Assembly (NCBI GenBank): GCA_013350335.1
Contig: CM023540.1
Coordinates: forward strand, 55,304,905-55,368,904
Direction of reading: 5' to 3'
Length of the DNA stretch: 64,000 bases
Origin: Chimonanthus salicifolius
Taxonomy: Eukaryota > Streptophyta > Magnoliopsida > Laurales > Calycanthaceae
Shown in pieces: positions 57,476 to 64,000 of the stretch (the first letter of the stretch is position 1; the number at the start of each line of letters is the position of its first letter). Position numbers and translations under genes: made by a program. The notes below the pieces were generated by a model. It searched no databases, had not been told where the DNA came from, and saw nothing but the letters and a program-made list of their open reading frames with translations.

Positions 57476-58157
57476 TGTAATGCCCCGCCCTTTCCGAGAT
57501 TCAGAGTCTATTTTTTTTTTAAATAATAATATAATAACACCGGAAGAGGACGGATGACGTCACGACGCGAGCTAAGTCCGGACTACCCAAGTCCGACCCT
57601 TAACTGGTCACCCATGTGTGCATGGACTAGACCCATGAAAGACAAACCATACATGGAACTAATCAAGTCAAGCGGAATACACTAAACCAATTGCGGAAAT
57701 AAACTGAATAGATAGCAAGTACAAGTCTCATCTATTAACATTAAATAATCCAAACATCCATTGTCAAAACCATAAACAAACCATAGCAAAGTTTACTAGC
57801 TATTACATGTCCATAAAATGTAATTCAAAAGATAGTAATATAGAAATCCCAATCATCATTCAAGCGCTTAAGCTTGGCTCCCCCCTGGTCCTCGACCTTC
57901 TCTTTCCCTTTTCCTTTTCCTGCATTATCCTCTAAGGATAGAATTAGGGAGTTAGATCAACGCGCCCAGTAGGTTTTCCGATCAAGGCTACCACATGGTT
58001 AGTATATACAACATGCATTTATATAGTATATGATCATCCGAAAACATCTGAAATCAATGCTATGTATGTAAGTGCAAATGTAATGAGTCCCACCCATCAC
58101 AAGTATACATAGCATCACTTGATGAGACTCTCCTCGTCAAGGTAAACCACAGTACTC

Positions 58158-58340
58158 TTTCATTTCTTCTTGATGATATTCCTCCTGGCGGGACCCTCAT
58201 TGCCTAAGGAGGCCGATGTGACTCTCATCATCATGTTATTCCTCCTAGCGGGACCCTCATCGCCTAAGGAGGCCGATGTGACTCTCATCATTATGATATT
58301 CCTCCTGGCGGGACCCTCATTGCCTAAGGAGGCCCCACAG
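58158..58340. repeat. LTR tandem repeat, about 62 bp x 3
   Basis: Three units with ATTCCTCCTGGCGGGACCCT and GCCTAAGGAGGCC, itself partly palindromic. Unit sequence differs from the repeat at the same place in the sister LTRs. The 79-codon open frame here is an artefact. Confidence 0.88.
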
Positions 58341-58689
58341 ATGCATCACGGGCATACCGACGGAGTGTGGGCTCCGGCTTCCATAATCATCACCCCATGC
58401 CATGCATGAGATGTCAATGAATATATGTCATTTGTAAATATATATCTCATCATTCAAATCCAAAATGATAAATAATAGTATAACAATGTCTCATAAAAAC
58501 CATCATAAAACCAAGTATAAATGTGGTTACAAGTAGGTAGGAAACCTACTTAAACTTCGCTTATGTGTCCGTTCTTTTTGAGCTTCACCCAATCACGACT
58601 CGCACGTCGTTCAACTTCCGTTACCTTATCTCATGTCAATCAGTCAACACAACATACCATCTGATTTCTAACTAAGTCCAAAACCCCAT

Positions 58690-59915
58690 AAACCATCTTG
58701 TGGGGCCATGGCCGAACCTCACCAACTTAGGATTTAATCTTCCTTTTCATTTGATCAACTCTTAAACACTTTACCCTTCAAACATATCTTGATAGGGTTC
58801 GGCCATACAACATGGCCGAACCATACCATTTTGATTTTGGATTTACAGTTTTGCCATTGGCCTAACCATATTTAATTTTGCTTCATAGTCAAAGCCCATA
58901 TGACCAAACTACCTTAGTGGGGTTCGGCCATACTACTTGGCCGAACCTCACCATTTGATTTAGTCCTTTATGCACCATCTCCAATTATATTATAACTTAG
59001 CCTAAGTCCACCAAATGATCATTGATGGGGTTCGGCCATACTACATGGCCGAACCTCATCCTATGGATTTTTATCCCATATTCCACCATTTATCATGGTT
59101 GATCAATTTGTATTCATAACTAAGCATAGATGATTCTTAACACAAAATCATAACACAAGACATAAATTCCAACATGATCTTAATCCAATTACCCCATGAA
59201 AACAGTCCATGGGGTTCGGCCATGAGTGGTTCTCTTTGGTTCAATGATTCCAACATTCATACAGACTTTTGGCTATGATTACCACATGGTTAAGCCTCCC
59301 AATGACCAACGAAAACAGTAAGCTTATCTCCATTTAAATCACATAAAAACCCCATAATTTTGTATGGTTTTTATCTCTTAAAAACCATCACAAATTACCA
59401 TATAAATATCATACCATTTCATGGGGTTCGGCCATCCCAATTGGCCGACCCTATGACCCATGATTTGGACCTTTTTAACTTACACCTTATGTCCATTAAA
59501 AACATGTAAAACTGTCCATCATTTTGCATGGTTTTCAATTTACAAAAACCATCCAATTACCCAAGTAACTTCATGGGGTTCGGCCATCCAAGGTGGCCGA
59601 ACCCAATGATCCATTTTATCATTTTTAAAAAACCATTACCCAAGGTTTAAACCCTTGATGCATTCGGCCATTCCATGGCCAAATTATGACACTCAAATCC
59701 ATGATTTAAACCTTTTCAACTTGCATCTTAGGTCTAATTAAAACATCCAAAACAGTCCGTCATTTGCATGGTTTTAACTTACAAAACCATCAACATAACC
59801 ATAACATTTCATGGGGTTCGGCCAACCAAAGTGGCCGAACCCTATGGTCCATGTTTTCTATCTTTTAAACATCAATATTACATACTCCAGACCCTTGGTA
59901 GATTCGGCCATCCCA
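58690..59915. repeat. GGTTCGGCC...GGCCGAACC hairpin array
   Basis: Complete or near-complete hairpins near 58795, 58919, 59027, 59424, 59576 and 59813; half or eroded copies near 58702, 59215, 59660 and 59903. Confidence 0.85.
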
Positions 59916-61071
59916 TGGCCAAATCATGTACCATTTAACCCATTTTTTAATAACAATTCCATTGAGTACTTACCAATTCTCTAAGCCTTTCCTCTTGCCT
60001 TTGATCTTTGCTTCCTTCCCTCTTGCTTCCTTCCTTCTTTCTTCCTTAGTCTCAGCTGATTAGAAGCTTGAATCAATGGTGAAAACACCAAGGTATAATT
60101 CGGCCAAGGAGGTATGTTCTTGAGGGAGAGAGATGAGAATTCTAAGGTTTTTGGCAATGTAAATTCAGCCAAGTGATGGTGTTTTGTTTTTTTTAAACAG
60201 TCCCATATCCTCTCATTAATCCTCATCAAATCTTGCTCAAACCAAGGAGTCACTTGATGCCAAGCAAAGCACCCTTGGCACTCCCAACGTTGGGCTTTGG
60301 GTTTCCATCATGAGATGGAAACCCTCCCAATTCCCATGAGATTTTATCTCATTTCATTGGTTTCCATGCATTACACATTTAATTCCAACCCACCAACGTG
60401 TGGGACTTGTTTTCCTTGGTGATGTTTGAGATCAAGACAACCCTTCATATCCCATTTAACTCACTTGAACTCAAGGTCCCTTTGATTTCCAACTCAACTC
60501 ACCCAACTCACTACACTTAATGCATTTCATTTAATGCATTTGAGTCAACTCATTACTTGATTTAATTCCAACTCACTTCACTCCCAACTCAATCTGATTT
60601 GACTCACATTTGAGCTCACTTGAGAGTCCACACGGTCAACCATGGTCAACCCGACCCATTGGGTCCCCATTTGGCTCATTGACCCAATTGACGCCATGAC
60701 CCAATTATGGGTTTTTTTGCCATTTGCATGTGATTTTCATATGTGCATCAAGCCTACCCATTTATGCTCCATTTAATTTCCAATCATTTCAGCTTAACCC
60801 CATTAAATTTGGGCTCACCCAATGGTCAAACAAGTCCATTATGACCCATTGGGTCCCAATTGGGTCCTTTGATCCAATTAACCATATTGACCCAATTTGA
60901 TGTTCATTACCCATTCATGATAAATTGACCCTTATAATATGTTCATAGGGTCTTAATTTGAACAATGGGCCCCACCATTTTCTCATTTACAATCACATTT
61001 AGTAAATTCACCAATCCAGTGGCATTTTCGTAAATATTCATATTATTGAGAAATTGGGGTGTTACAGGATA

Positions 61072-62555
61072 TGCTTCCTTACCTAACTTGGGTCTGTATC
61101 GTACCTCCATCACAGAGAATGATGAGATCTAGCAACAAACCCAAGAATTGTTGGAGCACAGAGTCATCAAACCTAGTTGTTCACCCTGTGGATCTCCAGT
61201 ATTGTTGGAGCCTAAGAAGAACGGACGCTGGAGAATGTGCATCGATTACAGGGCTTTGAACAAAATTACAATCAATAATCGGTACCCTTTACCTGAGGAT
61301 CGACGATTTGCTGGATCAACTACAAGGAGCCCACTTTTTCACAAAGTTGGACCTGAAGTCGGGTTATCACCAAGTCCAGATTCGCGAGGAAAATACTTGG
61401 AAGACTGTGTTCAAGACAATGAAAGGGTTGTTTGAATGGCTAGTCATGCCATTTGGATTGTGCAACGCATCTGCAACCTTCATGAGATTGATGAATGAGG
61501 TATTGCGTCCTTTCATTGAAGATTTTTTTATTGTGTATCTAGATGATATTTTGATTTATAGCAAGACATGGGAGGATCACATTACTCATTTGAAGAAGGT
61601 GTTAGGGGTGTTGAGGGAGAATCAGCTCCAGCTGAATGGAAAGAAGTGTGAATTTGGGAAGCAGTCGTTGGTGTATTTGGGCTTTGTAGTTGGAGCAGGA
61701 GAGTTGAAGGTGGATCCTTCAAAGATAGAGTTCATTACCAAATGGCTTGCACCTCTTTCAGTGACTGACATGAGAAGCTTTATGGGAGTTTATCAGTACC
61801 TACGGAAGTCCATCCACAATTTTTCACAAATTGCAGCGCCTTTACATGCATTAACAAAGGCCAATCAGAAGTTTGAGTGGACGAAGAAGCAGGAGGACAT
61901 TTTTCAGTTGTTGAAAAGGAAGATTTCAGAAGCTCCAGTGTTGGCATTGCCAAATTTACATCGCCCTTTTGAGGTTCAGGCGGATGCATATACATATGCC
62001 ATGGAAGTTGTATTGTTACAGCATGGGAAGCTCGTGGCTTTTCATTCTTAGATGTTTAGTGGACCGGTGATTAATTACCCTACTTATGATAAGGAGATAT
62101 ATGCTTTGCACCAGGCGGTCAAGCATTGACGTATGTATCTATTGGGGAAAGATGTCACAATCCACACCGACCACAAACCCCTTCAGTTTTTATAAACTCA
62201 GCCAAAGTTACAGCAAGCTCGTCATATGAAGTGGATGTCATATTTGCATCAGTTTAATCTAGTGATTAAATACAAGAAAGGAGTCACAAATAAGTTGGTT
62301 GATATGTTGTTTAGACCACCTACACAGAGGAGCTCCACTCTAACGGTGGCAATGCAAATCCAGCCTATGGCCCTTACTGAGTATGCACTTGGGTATGACA
62401 CTGATGAAGACTTCAAGACAATTTTGAGAAGCTACAACAAGGTCAAACTATGGAGTTTGAACTTAAGGATGGGTTATTGTATAAAGGGTCACAGTTGTGT
62501 ATACCGAAAGATGGGGACAGATTACAGTGAGTTAGAGAAGCTCATACCTCTCTAG
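61072..62555 (+). pseudogene. pol: G2 reverse transcriptase and RNase H
   Basis: Continues the 56748 frame, with a stop at 61133-61135 and a frameshift near 61290-61310. Landmarks: MCIDYRALNKI near 61240, LDLKSGYHQVQI near 61350, MPFGLCNASATF near 61447, catalytic YLDDILIYS near 61538, and RNase H from about 61970 (EVQADAYTYAMEVVLLQ) through TDHKPLQFL near 62170. Stops at about 62049, 62127 and 62193 inactivate it. Sequence differs from T1 and E1 throughout, so it is another lineage. Confidence 0.88.
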
Positions 62556-63785
62556 TGGCGGGACATTTTGGGGTTGACAAAAAACTACTTAATCTGCAGA
62601 GGTATGTCTTTTGGCCCAAGATGCGACTAGATATGGCTTGATACATCAAATGTTGCGTTCTTTGCAACGCTTCGAAGCCATCGAACAGGAATGTAGGACT
62701 ATGTACTCCTTTACCAGTACCTACAAGACCCTGGGAGAGTATTTCGATGGACTTTTTGGGAGGCTTACCAAAGAAGAAGTCTGGATATGATTATCTGTTT
62801 GTTATTGTGGATCGGTTTAGAAAAATGGTGGAACTCATCCCTTGCAAAAAGACAGTGACAAGAGAGGCAGCAACGAAGCTATTCTTTGACCATGTTCGAA
62901 AGCATTATGGGTTGCCTACGTCGATTGTCTCGGATAGAGATAGTCGATTCCTGAGTCATTTTTGGAATTCACTTTGGGGAATGATGGATACCAAGCCAAA
63001 GAGGAGCACTGCATTTCATCCACAAACTGATGGAAAAATAGAGGAAGTTAACAGAACTATGGTGTACCTCCCTCGATGCTACAATTCCAAGCATACTAAG
63101 ACTTGGATACTAGTCTCTCATATCTTCAGTTTGCCTTCAATCGTGTTATTCATAGGTCGACACAGAAGTCACCTTTTGAAGTCTATTTGGGCTATTTTCC
63201 ACAAAGCCCTTTTGATTTCACCTTTGGGGACGGTCAGTTAGAAGGAAGGGAAAAGGAGGACAAAGCTAGAGCTCAACGATTTCTTGAGAAGATATCTAAG
63301 GTGCACAGATAAGTAGAGGCACAACTGCAGCGTTCACAACAGAGATACAAGGACTGACATGATCGACATCGGGTGGAATGTACATTCCAAGAAGGTGATC
63401 TTGTTTGGCTGAATCTGAGCAAAGAGAGGTTAAAGGGAGTAGGAAAAAAAGTTGAAACCCATCAGATATGGACTGTTTAGAATCATTAAGAAGATTTGAG
63501 ACAATGCATTCCAGCTGGATGTACCACCGTATATGCAAATGTACACGGTCATAAATGCCGATAATTTGAAATTGTTACCTTCTATGCTTGATGAAGATGC
63601 AGACATGGAGACGCGACTACCATCCATTGATGATTTGTGGGTAGAACGAGAGGATCCATTGTCTAAAGAGTGCATATTGGAGAAGAAGGTTATGGAGACT
63701 AAGCGAGAAACATGATTCTTACAAGATCGACAAGCAGGGTCAACTACCAAACCAGTCGTGGTGGCACAGTCGGGAGAAGGGAGCT
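62556..63785 (+). pseudogene. pol: G2 integrase with degenerate C-terminal tail
   Basis: Zinc-binding part GHFGVDKKLLNLQRYVFWPKM ... CVLCNASK (about 62568-62670, given in parts), then core MDFLGGLPKKKSGYDYLFVI, VDRFRKM, VSDRDSRFL and FHPQTDGKIEEVNRTM (about 62747-63060). Frameshift near 63090-63150. DNAFQLDVPPYMQMYTV near 63503 is the conserved C-terminal segment, followed by an acidic stretch and an EECILEKK-like start of a chromodomain-type tail (KECILEKKVMETK), too eroded to confirm. Confidence 0.82.
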
Positions 63786-63841
63786 AAAGAGTTTCCTCAT
63801 GTGGAATTTTGAAGATTTAGTGGGACCTAAATCCCCTGAAC

Positions 63842-63852
63842 AGGGGGAGTCA
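63842..63852 (+). other. G2 polypurine tract
   Basis: AGGGGGAGTCA immediately before TGATCCAGGAG, the LTR start. Confidence 0.8.
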
Positions 63853-64000
63853 TGATCCAGGAGGATCTACCATTATTGTATTTTCATGTATTTCCATACA
63901 TTTTTCATTTTTCATTTTTCATTGTTTCCTCTTTTGTATTCTTGTTTAAAGCTTAAAATAAGTCTTTAGGGGTACCAGTCGATGCATCAGTCGACTTATA
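63853..64000 (+). mobile_element. G2 3' LTR, first 148 bp
   Basis: Matches 47329-47475 with a few changes, including one extra TTTTTCATTTTTCAT-type unit, and runs off the window inside the CAGTCGACT array. Confidence 0.85.

Larger units (their letters stand above)
57476..61066 (-). mobile_element. Solo LTR of a Tekay-like gypsy element (TSD GGATA) in G2 pol
   Basis: TGTAATGCCCCGCCC ... GGGTGTTACA, 3591 bp, flanked by GGATA at 57471-57475 and 61067-61071. No genes; reading frames across it are repeat-derived. Carries a three-unit tandem repeat (58158-58340), about nine hairpins (58690-59915) and a GGTTTCCATC hairpin (60299-60325). Confidence 0.92.
47329..64000 (+). mobile_element. G2: chromovirus-like Ty3/gypsy element, 3' end outside window
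   Basis: 5' LTR 47329-48034 and the first 148 bp of the 3' LTR at 63853-64000, both starting TGATCCAGGAG. In between, gag, protease, reverse transcriptase, RNase H and integrase appear in order on the plus strand, interrupted by S5 and a solo Tekay LTR. The pol sequence differs clearly from E1 and T1; phrases such as MPFGLCNASATFMRLMNEVL suggest a Galadriel/CRM-side chromovirus, which I cannot settle by eye. It is decayed by many stops. Confidence 0.88.

Noticed and set aside
58170..58409. 79-codon open frame with three near-identical protein repeats
   Set aside because: It is the translation of a 62-bp LTR tandem repeat; no start context, no homologue, and the same slot in sister LTRs is not open.

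Overview
This window is plant nuclear DNA, and essentially all of it is a nest of LTR retrotransposons. Evidence for a plant: plant-type Ty3/gypsy elements with C-terminal chromodomain-like tails and very long LTRs, Ty1/copia elements of the SIRE/Maximus type with an extra env-like ORF, primer sites matching initiator-methionine tRNA (TGGTATCAGAGC), and AT-rich spacer DNA. It looks like a repeat-rich, probably pericentromeric block of a flowering plant; I cannot name the species. I found no intact host gene, tRNA, rRNA or CRISPR array. The one candidate of host-gene origin is a broken zinc-knuckle sequence at 3166-3662.

Layout. 1-10588 (+): E1, a decayed Tekay/Del-like gypsy element with truncated LTRs; the zinc-knuckle fragment lies between its 5' LTR and gag. 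10589-11697 (+): a copia deletion derivative, protease fragment joined to polypurine tract and 3' LTR. 11698-16120 (-): S1, a pol-less SIRE-like derivative. 16121-16994: low-complexity and AT-rich tandem repeats. 16995-18480 (+): S2, a SIRE-like LTR end, primer site and gag remnant. 18526-45558 (+): S3, a SIRE-like element inflated by nesting. Its 5' LTR holds two solo Tekay LTRs (18972-22647, TSD CATTG; 23038-26471). Its 3' LTR holds a third solo LTR (29173-43658, TSD GTGCC), itself split by a full-length Tekay element T1 (30956-42313, minus strand, TSD GGTAT). 45559-47328: S4, the 3' tail and LTR start of another SIRE-like element, cut by G2. 47329-64000 (+): G2, a chromovirus-like gypsy element running off the window. 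Its gag is split by S5 (48205-55813, minus strand) and its pol by a fourth solo Tekay LTR (57476-61066, TSD GGATA).

Insertion order follows from the nesting: S3 is older than the 29173-43658 solo LTR, which is older than T1; S4 is older than G2, which is older than S5 and the 57476 solo LTR. T1 is the youngest full element: its gag-pol frame runs 4.6 kb with no frameshift, broken only by five nonsense codons.

The most interesting signal is not coding. Nearly every LTR family here carries arrays of short CpG-centred palindromes or hairpins: GGTTCGGCC...GGCCGAACC and GGAGTTTCATC...GATGAAACTCC in Tekay LTRs, TTCAGTCGACTGAA in T1, ACCAGTCGACTGGT in G2, GTTCCGAAG-type in E1, and GACCGA...TCGGTC-type in the SIRE-like LTRs. 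Two unrelated gypsy lineages share the core CAGTCGACTG. This is an observation; any function is inference.
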